Source: Oscillospiraceae bacterium
GTDB taxonomy: Bacteria; Bacillota; Clostridia; Oscillospirales; Oscillospiraceae
Length of the DNA: 34,084 bases
NCBI GenBank assembly: GCA_015067725.1
Contig: SVLX01000028.1
Location: 1-34,084 of the forward strand
Direction: 5' to 3'
Positions 15,651 to 24,339 of the stretch are shown in pieces. Position 1 is the stretch's first letter, and each line of letters starts with the position of its first letter. Made by a program: the position numbers and the translations under genes. Under the pieces are notes generated by a model. The model was given only the letters and a program-made list of their open reading frames with translations, did no database searches and was not told the DNA's origin.

Positions 15651-16031
15651 GCGTCGCATTTTACGAAACCGCAATGTATCTCGCAGGGAACTTCTTGAGC
15701 GTTCCTTGTAGTGGGCTTAGAGGGCTATGTGGTTTCATTCCATAGTCCTGTGTGCGTCAAAAGCCATCCTTACAAACGAAAGGGATATTTCCTTTTTCAG
15801 CAGATTCCACAATCCACCCCCTTAATGGGGGTGGGCGGCATTCAAAAGCCGCAACCCGCTTGCAGCCTTTGAATACCGAAGCCCACAACAACATAACATA
15901 CAAAAGAAAACCACGGAAAGGGGACTACTGCCTCTTTCCGCATTCGTGCGTGGTGACTCCCTCAGTCGCCTGCGGCGACAGCTCCCTCTGGGAGGGAGCC
16001 CTTGTTTACCCAACCCCGAAAGGAGAACCCC
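15651..16031 (+). other. Structured spacer between pth and mfd, six hairpins
   Basis: No gene is visible. In order I see: GGGCTATG/CATAGTCC (15722-15748, one G-T pair); CCACCCCC/GGGGGTGG (15814-15834, perfect); a 13-position stem with two mismatches (15840-15874); CGGAAAG/CTTTCCG (15914-15940, perfect); GTCGCC/GGCGAC (15965-15979, perfect); GCTCCCTC/GAGGGAGC (15981-15999, perfect). No T-tract follows the last hairpin and I see no clear promoter for mfd. This may be a chain of inserted intergenic repeats or an uncharacterised leader RNA. Confidence 0.55.
15951..15999. repeat. Short palindromic intergenic repeat upstream of mfd
   Basis: Two adjacent perfect hairpins, GTCGCC-TGC-GGCGAC and GCTCCCTC-TGG-GAGGGAGC. 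The layout of GAC-loop hairpin plus CTCCC-type hairpin is like pieces in repeat cluster A (GTCAGCGAAGCTGAC beside CCCCTTCGCTTGCGAGGGG), with different bases. Confidence 0.5.
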
Positions 16032-19000
16032 ATGGAACTACTCTTATCCACCTTAACCCACCTTCCGGAATTCCGGCGTATTCTGGAGCTGACTGCCACC
16101 GGTGAGGCCGTTGCCGCCACCGGATTGAGCCAGATTAACCGGGCCCATGTGATTGCCGGACTCTGCCGGGAGAGCCGCAGACCGGTGGCCATTTTGTGTC
16201 AGGATGATCTGGCGGCAAAACGGCTCAGCGAGGAATTAAAAGCCTTCCTGGGTCAGCAACCGCCGGTTTTCCCCTGCCGGGAATTGAATCTCTATGGCTC
16301 TGCGGTCACCTCCCGAAGCTGGGAACAGCGGCGGCTGGGTCAGCTCTATGCTCTGGCTATGGGTAAGACCCCCATCCAGATTTTCTCCTGGGAGTCTGCC
16401 GCACTGCGTACTTTGCCCAAAGAAATCCTCCTGAATGCCGCCTTTTCTCTGGAATTGGGCGCGCAATGGGAGATAGAGGACTTGACCCGGAAGCTGATTG
16501 CCATGGGCTACAGCCGGGCGGGCATGGTGGAGGGCGCAGGCCAGTTTGCCCTCCGTGGCGGTATTCTGGATGTCTATTCCCCCGGTGAGCCGAGACCCGT
16601 TCGGGTGGAGTTCTTCGGCGATGAAGTGGACACCATGGGTTACTTCGATTTGGACAGCCAGAGACGGACGGAGAATGTGGACCAAGTGTTGATTCTCCCG
16701 GTGTCTGAGGTGCAGCCCGGTTTCCACCCCGGCGGTCAATCCGGACTGGCTGACGATTTGGCCAGACTCATCTCCCGGCAAAAGCGGCGGAAGAATCCCA
16801 ATGCGGACTTAATCCGCACCCTGGAAACCGACCAGACGAAACTCAGGGAAGGCGTGAGCATCCAAAGTGCCGACCGCTATATGTCCCTCATCTATCCGGA
16901 AATGACCACCGCCCTGAGTTACCTGTCTGCCGATACCCTCCTGATTCTCTGCGATCAGTCCGGTATCCGCAGGGCCGCCGGCAGACACACCGAGGAACTG
17001 GGTCTGCAACTCGACGGTCTTTTGCAGACCGGTACGGTGGCGGGAGAACTCTGCGAGTTTGCTCTGCAGTGGTCGGACTTTGCCTCGCTTCTGACTGACC
17101 GGCCGGTGGCGTACCTCGACCCCTTCGCCGGAAGTGCCTACCCGGAGGAGCGCAGACCCAAGGATCTTTTGACCTTCACCGCCAAACAACTCCCCGGCTA
17201 TGGCGGCAATCTGGAGACCGCCGCCAGCGATTTGAGCCATTACCAGCGGCTGGAATTCTCCTGTCTGGTGCTGTGCGGCTCCCGGAGACGGGCAGAACTG
17301 CTGCAGAATATGCTCAGAGAGAAGAATCTCTCCTGCTTTTTGGCCTTCCCCCTGACCTCCATGCCCAAACCCGGTCAGATTCTGCTGGCGGAGGGACTTC
17401 TCCCCTTCGGTATGGAGTACCCGGAAATCAAGCTGGCCGTCCTGTCCGAGGGTCAGTTGGTGGCCACCCAGGCCCCCAAAGTCAAGGCCAAAAAAACCGG
17501 CGCAACCAACCGGCAGAAACTGGCCGCCTTTACCGATTTGACTCCCGGCGATCTGGTTGTCCATGAGCAATATGGCATTGGCCGGTTTGAGGCCATGGAG
17601 CAGATTCGTGTGGATGGGGCAATTAAAGACTATATCAAAATCGCCTACCAGGGCTCGGACACCCTCTATGTTCCCGCTACCCAGCTTGACCTCATCAGCA
17701 AGTATATGGGCGGCAGTGAGGACAGCCCGGTGAAGCTGAACCGATTGGGCTCCGATGTCTGGCAGAAAACCAAGAGCAAAGCCCGGAAAGCCGCCAAGGA
17801 TATGGCCGGTCAGCTCATTAAGCTCTATGCCGCCAGACGGGGGCAAAGTGGCTATGCCTTCTCCCCGGACTCCCCGTGGCAACGGGAATTTGAAGATAAC
17901 TTCCCATACCCCGAAACCGATGACCAGCTCCGGTGCATTGCGGAGATTAAGGGGGATATGGAGTCCGCCGTGCCCATGGACAGACTGCTCTGCGGCGATG
18001 TGGGCTTCGGCAAGACGGAGGTCGCCCTCCGGGCGGTGATGAAAGCGGTTCTTGACAGTAAGCAGGTGGCCGTTCTCGCCCCCACCACCGTATTGGCCCA
18101 GCAACACTATCAGACGATTCTGAGCCGCTTCCGGGGTTTCCCGGTGAATGTGGATGTGCTCAGCCGCTTCCGCAGTCCCAAACAACAGAAGAAAACCCAG
18201 CAGGATATGCGGGCGGGTACGGTGGATATCGTGGTCGGTACCCATAAACTCCTGCAAAAGAACATTGAATTTAAGAATCTTGGGCTCTTGGTGGTGGACG
18301 AGGAACAGCGCTTCGGTGTGAGTCATAAAGAGCGGCTGAAGGAAATGTCCCACGGCATTGATGTCCTGACTCTGTCGGCCACACCCATTCCCAGAACCCT
18401 GAATATGGCCCTGTCCGGCATCCGGGATATGTCCACCATTGAAGCGCCACCCGCAGACCGCTACCCGGTGCAGACCTTCGTCATGGAGCACAAGCAGGGC
18501 ATTCTGGATGATGCCATCCGCCGGGAGGTCAGCCGTGGCGGTCAGGTCTACTACTTGCACAACCGGACGGAAACCATTGACCGCTGTGCCGCTTCTCTGC
18601 GGGAGAGAATCCCGGAGATTTCCGTGGCAGTTGCCCATGGTAAAATGGGCGAAGAAGAATTGGCAGACATTATGCAGGCCATGGCAGACGGACAGATTCA
18701 GGTTTTGGTCTGCACCACCATCATTGAGACCGGTCTGGATATCCCCAACGCCAATACCCTGATCATCGAAAACGCCGACCGGCTGGGGTTGAGTCAGCTT
18801 CACCAGCTCCGTGGCCGGGTCGGGCGCTCCAACCGCCATGCCTATGCCTATTTCACCTACCGCCCGGATAAGTCATTGTCTGAGGTGGCGGAGAAGCGGT
18901 TGGCGGCAATCCGGGACTTTGCCCAGTTTGGCTCCGGCTTTATGATTGCCATGCGGGATTTGGAGATTCGGGGCGCGGGTAACCTTCTGGGTGCGGAGCA

Positions 19001-19535
19001 GTCCGGACATCTGGTATCCGTGGGCTATGATATGTACCTGAAACTACTGGATGAGGCCGTCCGGGAGGAGCAGGGAAAGGCCCCCAGCCTGCCGGAGTGT
19101 ACCGCCGACCTGAACATTACTGCCCACATCGAGAAGACCTATGTTACCCGGGGAGAGGAGCGGATGGACCTTTACCGCCGCATGGCCGCCATCCGGGACC
19201 AAAACGATGCCGACGACCTGCTGGATGAGATCGTGGACCGCTATGGCGAGCCGCCCAAGGGCGTCATGAATCTGGTGGATGTGGCATTGATGCGCGCCAA
19301 AGCCAAGGCGGCCGGCATTTGCGATATCCGGCAGAAAGGTGGAGAGGTATTCTTCACCATGACCGGACTGGACTACCAGAGAGTCAGCGCCATCTGTGCC
19401 GACGCACGATACAAAGACCGGGTCTTCTTCGTGCCGGATGCCAAGAAACCCACGGTGCGATTGAAGCTCTCCGGTGGTCAGGACAGCCTGAAGCAGTCTA
19501 TGACATTTGTGGAGCGATATGCCGCGGTGCAATAA
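16032..19535 (+). CDS. mfd: Transcription-repair coupling factor
   Basis: A 1167-residue DNA translocase that removes stalled RNA polymerase and recruits UvrA to lesions on the transcribed strand. Domain order: UvrB-like module for UvrA binding (residues about 1-350); RNA polymerase interaction (CarD-like) domain from about 500, with GDLVVHEQYGIGRFEAM and SDTLYVPATQLDLISKY; superfamily 2 helicase with Walker A GDVGFGKTEVAL (about 655), VVDEEQRFGV (about 755) and LSATPIPRTLNMAL; QLRGRVGRSNRHAYAYF as motif VI; C-terminal TRCF domain. Length is typical. The start is ATG at 16032 after AAAGGAG. Works with uvrA encoded elsewhere in this window. No convincing terminator follows. Confidence 0.97.
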   Translation: MELLLSTLTHLPEFRRILELTATGEAVAATGLSQINRAHVIAGLCRESRRPVAILCQDDLAAKRLSEELKAFLGQQPPVFPCRELNLYGSAVTSRSWEQRRLGQLYALAMGKTPIQIFSWESAALRTLPKEILLNAAFSLELGAQWEIEDLTRKLIAMGYSRAGMVEGAGQFALRGGILDVYSPGEPRPVRVEFFGDEVDTMGYFDLDSQRRTENVDQVLILPVSEVQPGFHPGGQSGLADDLARLISRQKRRKNPNADLIRTLETDQTKLREGVSIQSADRYMSLIYPEMTTALSYLSADTLLILCDQSGIRRAAGRHTEELGLQLDGLLQTGTVAGELCEFALQWSDFASLLTDRPVAYLDPFAGSAYPEERRPKDLLTFTAKQLPGYGGNLETAASDLSHYQRLEFSCLVLCGSRRRAELLQNMLREKNLSCFLAFPLTSMPKPGQILLAEGLLPFGMEYPEIKLAVLSEGQLVATQAPKVKAKKTGATNRQKLAAFTDLTPGDLVVHEQYGIGRFEAMEQIRVDGAIKDYIKIAYQGSDTLYVPATQLDLISKYMGGSEDSPVKLNRLGSDVWQKTKSKARKAAKDMAGQLIKLYAARRGQSGYAFSPDSPWQREFEDNFPYPETDDQLRCIAEIKGDMESAVPMDRLLCGDVGFGKTEVALRAVMKAVLDSKQVAVLAPTTVLAQQHYQTILSRFRGFPVNVDVLSRFRSPKQQKKTQQDMRAGTVDIVVGTHKLLQKNIEFKNLGLLVVDEEQRFGVSHKERLKEMSHGIDVLTLSATPIPRTLNMALSGIRDMSTIEAPPADRYPVQTFVMEHKQGILDDAIRREVSRGGQVYYLHNRTETIDRCAASLRERIPEISVAVAHGKMGEEELADIMQAMADGQIQVLVCTTIIETGLDIPNANTLIIENADRLGLSQLHQLRGRVGRSNRHAYAYFTYRPDKSLSEVAEKRLAAIRDFAQFGSGFMIAMRDLEIRGAGNLLGAEQSGHLVSVGYDMYLKLLDEAVREEQGKAPSLPECTADLNITAHIEKTYVTRGEERMDLYRRMAAIRDQNDADDLLDEIVDRYGEPPKGVMNLVDVALMRAKAKAAGICDIRQKGGEVFFTMTGLDYQRVSAICADARYKDRVFFVPDAKKPTVRLKLSGGQDSLKQSMTFVERYAAVQ

Positions 19536-19614
19536 TGCTATGGAATATGGCATAAAAAATAAAAAAATGTCTCATTTGGTTCATAGAATTGTTACATCTT
19601 GATCCCGAAATGTA

Positions 19615-19642
19615 ATTGCATTTTGCTCCGTCTGTGGTAAAA
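19615..19642 (+). promoter_or_regulatory. Promoter of the VanW-family gene
   Basis: -35 TTGCAT (19615-19620), 16-bp spacer, extended -10 TGGTAAAAT (hexamer 19637-19642). The leader of about 80 bases contains a small hairpin, ACAGCC/GGCTGT (19649-19667). Confidence 0.7.
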
Positions 19643-19727
19643 TAGATATACAGCCTTAACCGGGCTGTGAAAAGCAGAAGCACCCCACACAACGCGCGGG
19701 ATTCCGCCCCGCTGACAGATAGGAGAG

Positions 19728-21962
19728 ATGACCATCAAGCGAGGAAGATTTGAAAAGACTGCCGCCCCTGCCGGCAAGCCGAGAAAGACCCCCGGCACCG
19801 CCAAGCCGAAGGCAACCACCAGTACCGCCAAGCAGAATGAGCGGCTGGAGCAGGAATACCGGAGAATGACCCAGAAGCCGGTAAAGAAAACCACCACCCA
19901 AAAGTCCGCACCCAGGAAAGCAGACACCACCAACGTAAAGAAGAAGCTCATGATCGCCGCCATTGCGGTGATGCTGGCTTTGGTGGTGGGCGTTGGCGTA
20001 TTCCTGTGGGTCTACTCCCGGGATGATGGGCTGATTTTTGACAATGTCTATGCCCTGGATTTGAATCTGGCCGGCATGACCCAGGAAGAGGCCGCCGCCG
20101 CCATTGAACAGCGCTCAAAGGAACTGTTCGAGCAGGATTTGACCGTAGAACTGCAGGACCGGACACTGGTCCTGGTGGCAGCGGACACCGGCGCAAAAGT
20201 GGATGCGCAGGCCATTGCCCAGAATGCCTTTAATTACGGCAGAGAGGGCAATATGTTCCAGAGAGCAAAGGCCCGGTCTGCCGCCGCCCTGACCTCCTAT
20301 ACCATGCCCATCCGGGATTATCTGGAGTTGGATGAGTATTACATCCGGGAGGCTGTGGAGCAGTTGGCCACGGAGATTCACACCGACCTGACTCAGCCCA
20401 CAGTGACCATCACCGGACATTTCCCTGACCTGAGCAAGTATATCATGCCCGACAGCATCCCCAAGGGCGAGGAAGCCCCTGAGGGTGTGACCGTGGTCGA
20501 CTTGGACGAAGTTAACTATGCCGCCGACGGACAGAAGCTGATTGTCCAGATGGGTACGCCCGGCCGGGATTTGGACACGGAAAAGCTGCTGGAGCAGATT
20601 ATTCTGGCCTACGAAACCGGAAAACTGGAAGTGATCTCCATGAACTATGAGGTCACTGAGCCCAATACCGTCACCGTGGAGAGCATCCGGAATTTCTGCC
20701 TGAACCCGGACGAGGTCAAGGACCCCACCGTCCCGCCCATGCCCACCAATCCCGATGCACCGGTAAATCCCGATGAGGAAGAAACCGAGCCCACCGAGAC
20801 GGAGGGTACGGAAGAAACAGAAGGCACTGAGCCCACCGAGCCCATTGACCCCAATGCCAGACGCTACTGGGCAGAGCCTATTGACAGTGTGCTGGATATG
20901 GATACCTATGTGGCCTCTCAGGAGGTGCTGGGTTATGGTCTGGACACCCAGGCGCTGCAGGTTCTGCTGGATCAGGCCAAGGAGGGCGAAACCTTTGAGC
21001 TGGAATTCCAGTTGATTCTGCCGGAAATCACCAAATACAGCATTGAAAGCAAACTCTTCCAGGATGTTCTGGTATCCATCAACAACAAACACACCTGGAA
21101 TACCAAGCGCACAACCAATCTGCGTCTGGCCTGCGAAGCCATCAATGGCTATATCCTGAAGCCCGGTGCCACCTTCTCGTTCAATGACGTGGTGGGTGAG
21201 CGCACCAAAGCCAAGGGCTATCAGGAGGCGGCGGTCTATTCCGGCGGCAACACCGTTGACCAGTTGGGCGGCGGCGTCTGCCAGATTGCCTCTACGCTGT
21301 ATTATGGCGCACTGCTGTGCGACCTGGAGATTGTGGAGCGGGCGGCTCATATGTTCACCGTGGACTATGTGCCCATGGGTGCGGATGCCACCATTTACTG
21401 GGATTCCGGACTGGATTTCAAGTTCAAGAATAATACAGATTATCCCATTAAGATTATCGTCTATGTGGAGGACGGCAAGGTCTGGCTGGAGTATCTGGGC
21501 ACAGAGACCAAAGACTATACCGTCAAGCTGAAGTGGAGAGAGGATAAAACCACGGAATATGAAACCATTGAGCTGATTTATGACGAGGAAGCGCAGGAGA
21601 AGTATCCTGACCACGAGATTGGCGATACCGTGGTTTCTCCCTATACCGGTCACAAGGGCAGACTCTTTATGTACAAGTACGACAAAGAGACTGGTGAACT
21701 GATTGAGACGCTTCTGGTAAATAATTCCGACTACTCCAAGCGGGACAAGATCGTCCTGATTGCTGATCCGGAGTCCACCGAGCCCACTGAACCCGCACCC
21801 ACTGAGCCGAAACCCACCGAACCGAAACCCACTGACCCGAAACCTACCGATCCCGCACCCACCGATCCCGAACCCACGGACCCGCCTCCCACGGACCCGG
21901 AGCCCACTGATCCTCCTCCCACGGAGACCGACCCGGATGACCCCGGCAACGGCGGTGAATAA
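19728..21962 (+). CDS. Membrane-anchored VanW-family protein with Thr/Pro-rich tail
   Basis: A 744-residue protein. Residues 1-73 are basic, Thr/Lys-rich and presumably cytosolic. One membrane segment follows (about 74-94, LMIAAIAVMLALVVGVGVFL). Outside, residues about 105-320 resemble YoaR-type peptidoglycan-binding-like modules (NLAGMTQEEAAAAIEQ), then a Glu/Thr/Pro-rich linker (about 340-380). The VanW domain lies at about 455-600, with PGATFSFNDVVGERT, QLGGGVCQIASTLYYGALL and FKNNTDYPIKI. The last 65 residues are repeats of E-P-T and D-P-x-P-T-D-P, a wall-spanning type of sequence; there is no LPxTG sorting signal. The ATG is only 2 bases after AGGAG, an unusually tight spacing. The biochemical role of VanW proteins is not known. 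Confidence 0.88.
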   Translation: MTIKRGRFEKTAAPAGKPRKTPGTAKPKATTSTAKQNERLEQEYRRMTQKPVKKTTTQKSAPRKADTTNVKKKLMIAAIAVMLALVVGVGVFLWVYSRDDGLIFDNVYALDLNLAGMTQEEAAAAIEQRSKELFEQDLTVELQDRTLVLVAADTGAKVDAQAIAQNAFNYGREGNMFQRAKARSAAALTSYTMPIRDYLELDEYYIREAVEQLATEIHTDLTQPTVTITGHFPDLSKYIMPDSIPKGEEAPEGVTVVDLDEVNYAADGQKLIVQMGTPGRDLDTEKLLEQIILAYETGKLEVISMNYEVTEPNTVTVESIRNFCLNPDEVKDPTVPPMPTNPDAPVNPDEEETEPTETEGTEETEGTEPTEPIDPNARRYWAEPIDSVLDMDTYVASQEVLGYGLDTQALQVLLDQAKEGETFELEFQLILPEITKYSIESKLFQDVLVSINNKHTWNTKRTTNLRLACEAINGYILKPGATFSFNDVVGERTKAKGYQEAAVYSGGNTVDQLGGGVCQIASTLYYGALLCDLEIVERAAHMFTVDYVPMGADATIYWDSGLDFKFKNNTDYPIKIIVYVEDGKVWLEYLGTETKDYTVKLKWREDKTTEYETIELIYDEEAQEKYPDHEIGDTVVSPYTGHKGRLFMYKYDKETGELIETLLVNNSDYSKRDKIVLIADPESTEPTEPAPTEPKPTEPKPTDPKPTDPAPTDPEPTDPPPTDPEPTDPPPTETDPDDPGNGGE

Positions 21963-21969
21963 CCAAAAC

Positions 21970-22014
21970 AAAGGCGCTGTCTCACCTTTCCCGTGGGACA
22001 GCGCTTTGATTTGT
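21970..22014 (+). terminator. Terminator of the VanW-family gene
   Basis: GCGCTGTC (21974-21981) pairs with GACAGCGC (21997-22004), extended inward by TCAC/GTGG and outward by AAA/TTT with one bulge, then GATTTGT. Confidence 0.75.
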
Positions 22015-22199
22015 CAGAAATGGTGAAAGATTCCCCGGGAGAGCGGGGCTTTGCAAGTTATGTTGCCTGCGGCAGTTATGATGCCTACGGCAGTTATGAT
22101 GCTTCGCAGTGATGATTCCCCTGCGGGGAAGTGATTTTATGGGGGAGGTCGCCCAGTTGTCTTCCGGCGAATGCGCAAGCTGTTTGCCACTGATCGTAG

Positions 22200-22219
22200 G
22201 GGCGGGTCATGACCCGCCC
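22200..22219. repeat. Perfect 20-bp palindrome GGGCGGGTCATGACCCGCCC
   Basis: A self-complementary 20-base sequence repeated exactly at 22788-22807 and, with its last base changed, at 22522-22541. A half copy (GGTCATGACCCGCCCGG) is seen near 27676 in cluster B. It forms the head of the repeat unit. Confidence 0.85.
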
Positions 22220-22341
22220 GGCGGCAGAACCTTTCCCTGACCACCAACCTCCCGGCGAATCCGCAACCAGCCTCGCTACATTGGCCCCTTCGCTTGCGAG
22301 GGGGCTGTCAGCGAAGCTGACTGGAGGAGCGGGGCTTTGCA

Positions 22342-22429
22342 AGTTATGTTGCCTGCGGCAGTTATGGTGCCTTTGGTAGTTATGGTGCCTTCGGCAGTTA
22401 TGATGCCTGCGGCAGTTATGGTGCTTCGC
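22342..22429. repeat. 18-bp tandem repeat, nearly five copies
   Basis: Head-to-tail copies of AGTTATGNTGCCTNCGGC, the last shortened to 16 bases. Shorter runs of the same unit are at 22056-22107, and others open each later unit of cluster A (for example from 22645, 22930 and 23095). The copy number differs between units, as expected for replication slippage. Confidence 0.8.
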
Positions 22430-23299
22430 AGTGATGATTCCCCTTCGGGGAAGTGATTTTTGGGGGAGGTTGCCCAGTTTTCTTCCGGCGAATGCGCAAG
22501 CTGTTTGTCGCAGTGTCGTAGGGGCGGGTCATGACCCGCCTGGCGGCAGAACCTTTCCCTGACCACCAGCCTACCGGCGAATCCGCACTGCCTGCCAATG
22601 CGCGTCAAGGATGTAAGCGCGCTACAGGGGGAGTGGGGCTGTGCCAGTTATGGTGCCTACGGCAGTTATGATGCTTCGCAGTTATGGTGCTTCGCAGTGA
22701 TGATTCCCCTGCGGGGAAGTGATTTTATGGGGGAGGTCGCCCAGTTATCTTCCGGCGAATGCGCAAGCTGTTTGCCACTGGTCGTAGGGGCGGGTCATGA
22801 CCCGCCCGGCGGCAGAACCTTTCCCTGACCACCAACCTCCCGGCGAATCCGCAACCAGCCTCGCTACATTGGCCCCTTCGCTTGCGAGGGGGCTGTCAGC
22901 GAAGCTGACTGGGGGAGCGGGGCTTTGCAAGTTATGTTGCCTGCGGCAGTTATGTTGCCTGCGGCAGTTATGGTGCTTCGCAGTGATGATTCCCCTGCGG
23001 GGAAGTGAGTTTTAAGGGGAGGTTGCCTTCGATGTCCCGCACCGCTGTAACCACCAGCCCCGGCGGCGAAGCAGACTGGGGGAGCGGGGCTTTGCCAGTT
23101 ATGGTGCCTGCTGCAGTTATGATGCTTCGCAGTTATGGTGCTTCGCAGTGATGATTCCCCTGCGGGGAAGTGGTTTTTTGAGGGGAGGTTGCCTTCGATG
23201 TCCCGCCCCCTCGGCAACTACCAGCCCTCATCAAGTCTGCAAAACCGGCAACCGTGTCGATTCACCATGGCAACTTTTTCCCCAAACCCGACAAAACAC

Positions 23300-23328
23300 T
23301 TGCCAACCCTGCCCCGATGGTGTAAAAT
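23300..23328 (+). promoter_or_regulatory. Promoter of prmA
   Basis: -35 TTGCCA (23300-23305), 17-bp spacer, extended -10 TGTAAAAT (hexamer 23323-23328), about 29 bp before the predicted TTG start of prmA. Confidence 0.7.
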
Positions 23329-23363
23329 AGTTACCATATGACCAAAGACAGGAGTGTTTATCC

Positions 23364-24335
23364 TTGCAATATTTGGAAGTGACCATCAAAACCACGGCGC
23401 AGGGAATCGGGCTGACTGCGGATGCCCTGACCGCCATGGGGTATGACTCTCTGGTGCTGGACGACCAGACGGAGTATGAAAAATTTCTGGAGGAGAATCG
23501 GGCCTGCTGGGATTACATTGACGAAAGTCTCGCCCAGCGACTGCGGGGACTGAGCCAGATTAAGCTGTATCTGGAGAACGATGACCATGCCCTCGCCCGT
23601 CTGGATGAACTCCGGGAGGCTATGCAAGCCCTGATTCGCCGCCATCCCAGAAAGAATCTGGGCTCTCTGACTGTGTCCGCCGCGCCGCTGGATGAGGAAG
23701 ACTGGGCCAATAGCTGGAAGAAGAATTACCCGCCCCAGTTTATCGGTCAGCGGCTGTGCGTTCTGCCCTATTGGATGGACCGGGCAGAGGCGCAGGGGCG
23801 ACTGCCGGTGATTTTAGACCCGGGTCTGACCTTCGGCACCGGCTCCCATCCCTCCACCCAGATGTGTATGGCCGCGCTGGAGGAGAATTTGCGGCCCGGC
23901 AGTCGGGTGGTGGACTTGGGCTCGGGCAGTGGAATCCTCTCCATTGCCGCCCTGCGTTTGGGCGCGGAGACGGCTGTTGGCGTGGACATCGACCCCAAGG
24001 CGGAGAATATGGCCCGGGAGAATGCGGCCTATAATGGATTTGGCGATGACCGGTTCCGTGCCTTTACCGGGGATGTGGCCGGTGACAGCAGTGCGCTGAA
24101 GGCACTGGGTGGGGGCTTTGATTTGGCTCTGGTGAATATCGTGGCCGATGTGATTATCGCCCTGAGTCCGGTATTGCCCAGAGTTGTCCGCCCTGGTGGT
24201 CTGGTGATTTGCTCCGGCATTCTGGACACCCGGCTGGAAGAAGTTCGCGGGAAACTGGAAGAACAGGGACTGACCATTCTGGAGCAGCGGGCGCAGGAGG
24301 ACTGGCGCTGTCTGGTGGCTCTGCGGGAGGGTTGA
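23364..24335 (+). CDS. prmA: Ribosomal protein L11 methyltransferase
   Basis: A 323-residue SAM-dependent enzyme that trimethylates ribosomal protein L11. An N-terminal substrate-recognition region (starting YLEVTIKTTAQG) precedes the methyltransferase domain, with LDPGLTFGTGSHPSTQMC near residue 151, the SAM-binding VVDLGSGSGILSIAAL near 182, VGVDIDPKAENMARENA, and the catalytic-site NIVADVIIAL near 257. Length is near the usual 290-320. The start is TTG at 23364, 9 bases after AGGAG; no in-frame ATG with a better site is present. The next gene starts 4 bases after its stop, so they form an operon. Confidence 0.93.
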   Translation: MQYLEVTIKTTAQGIGLTADALTAMGYDSLVLDDQTEYEKFLEENRACWDYIDESLAQRLRGLSQIKLYLENDDHALARLDELREAMQALIRRHPRKNLGSLTVSAAPLDEEDWANSWKKNYPPQFIGQRLCVLPYWMDRAEAQGRLPVILDPGLTFGTGSHPSTQMCMAALEENLRPGSRVVDLGSGSGILSIAALRLGAETAVGVDIDPKAENMARENAAYNGFGDDRFRAFTGDVAGDSSALKALGGGFDLALVNIVADVIIALSPVLPRVVRPGGLVICSGILDTRLEEVRGKLEEQGLTILEQRAQEDWRCLVALREG

Positions 24336-24339
24336 TACC

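Larger units (their letters stand above)
22041..23210. repeat. Repeat cluster A: tandem degenerate units with palindromic heads
   Basis: About 1.2 kb of non-coding repeats. Units begin with GAGYGGGGCT at 22041, 22327, 22631, 22915 and 23082, giving spacings of 286, 304, 284 and 167 bp. Most units run: 18-bp tandem repeats, a hairpin GATTCCCC-TGC-GGGGAA, a GGCGAATGCGCAAGC segment, a palindromic head, and a tail (CCTCCCGGCGAATCCGCA). The stretches starting near 22101 and 22689 are nearly identical for about 240 bp, 588 bp apart, with only a few differences seen, so a duplication is recent. Small open frames on the minus strand repeat with the units and are not considered genes. Function unknown. 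Confidence 0.85.

Noticed and set aside
16809..18839. Minus-strand open frame of 676 codons opposite mfd
   Set aside because: Shadow of mfd, no start site and no recognisable domain.
19536..19560. Hairpin after mfd followed by A-rich sequence
   Set aside because: The tract after the stem is A, not T, so it cannot be a plus-strand terminator, and no minus-strand gene uses it.
20115..21971. Minus-strand open frame of 618 codons opposite the VanW-family gene
   Set aside because: Glycine/arginine-rich low-complexity product arising from the complement of Thr/Pro repeats.
22094..23217. Several minus-strand frames with the same protein sequence in cluster A
   Set aside because: The identity follows from the DNA repeats; there are no ribosome binding sites, and frames break at each unit.
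23226..23275. tRNA-Cys-like stretch (GTCTGCAAAACC, then GTCGATTC)
   Set aside because: The anticodon and T stems do not pair and no matching acceptor stem exists upstream; at most a chance resemblance or a decayed fragment.
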